41,146 bases of DNA from an uncultured Duganella sp. (GTDB lineage: Bacteria > Pseudomonadota > Gammaproteobacteria > Burkholderiales > Burkholderiaceae). Shown piece by piece: positions 41,129 through 41,146 of the stretch; positions within the stretch are counted from its first letter, which is position 1; each line of letters opens with the position of its first letter. The position numbers and the translations under genes are program-made. Where the stretch lies: contig CAMLSG010000015.1 of assembly GCA_946482635.1 (NCBI GenBank), positions 1-41,146 of the forward strand, given 5' to 3'. A model generated the notes under the pieces. That model ran no database searches. It saw only the letters and a list, made by a program, of their open reading frames with translations, and was not told the DNA's origin.

Positions 41129-41146
41129 AGTCTTCAGCGTTCAGGC

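Noticed and set aside
1..41146. tRNA, rRNA, prophage or integrated element
   Set aside because: No tRNA-like cloverleaf, rRNA segment, integrase, transposase or attachment-site duplication was recognised, and codon use looks uniform through the window.

Overview
The window looks like chromosome from a GC-rich betaproteobacterium, most likely Burkholderiales and probably Oxalobacteraceae (Massilia/Duganella-like). The reasons are base composition, a Pseudomonas-type arginine succinyltransferase (AST) locus with a two-subunit AstA and an AraC-type ArgR, and intergenic hairpins built on GGGTCTGACCC. The genus is inference. I saw no rRNA, tRNA, CRISPR array, insertion sequence or phage gene. Genes are tightly packed and no gene-free stretch reaches 300 bases.

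Layout. (1) 1-5892, plus strand: the end of a LysR regulator, an FMN reductase, then a run of M14 carboxypeptidase, FUSC membrane protein, YkgJ-type Cys-cluster protein and ICL/PEP-mutase family enzyme with gaps of 7-10 nt. (2) 5896-11860, minus strand: a tight five-gene operon of cationic amino acid permease, secreted S9 peptidase, membrane diguanylate cyclase with a proline-rich sensor, secreted retropepsin-like protein, and a 44-aa secreted peptide too short for routine gene calling. (3) 11972-13812: OYE-family reductase, a 37-aa membrane miniprotein and a DUF1993 protein. (4) 13870-28082, minus strand: the arginine catabolic locus, in transcription order EamA transporter, argR, astC, aruF, aruG, astD, astB, a giant NAD-glutamate dehydrogenase, astE. 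(5) 28163-29845, plus strand: MarR regulator, a small acidic protein, HDOD protein. (6) 29890-34610: a possible sulfation cluster of FAD/NAD(P)-binding protein, CysC, ureohydrolase-like protein, sulfotransferase and methyltransferase. (7) 34715-38170: haloalkane dehalogenase, glutathione transferase, WYL regulator and LacI regulator. (8) 38232-41128: secF and secD.

How the genes work together. AstC, AruFG, AstD, AstB and AstE convert arginine to glutamate plus succinate and ammonia; the embedded NAD-GDH would pass the glutamate into the TCA cycle as 2-oxoglutarate. The ArgR homologue is next door, and a match to its known half-site lies just upstream of a -10 box in front of astC. Every non-overlapping junction of this locus from argR to astE carries a copy of one palindromic repeat family whose edge coincides with the last base of the upstream stop codon. 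This is the most striking non-coding structure in the window.

Other signals. The dehalogenase start is preceded by an intrinsic terminator nested inside a longer helix that would cover its ribosome-binding site. cysC and the ureohydrolase gene run tail to tail into each other for 217 bp. Four genes have a TATAAT-like box only 6-8 nt before their ATG, which predicts leaderless mRNAs.
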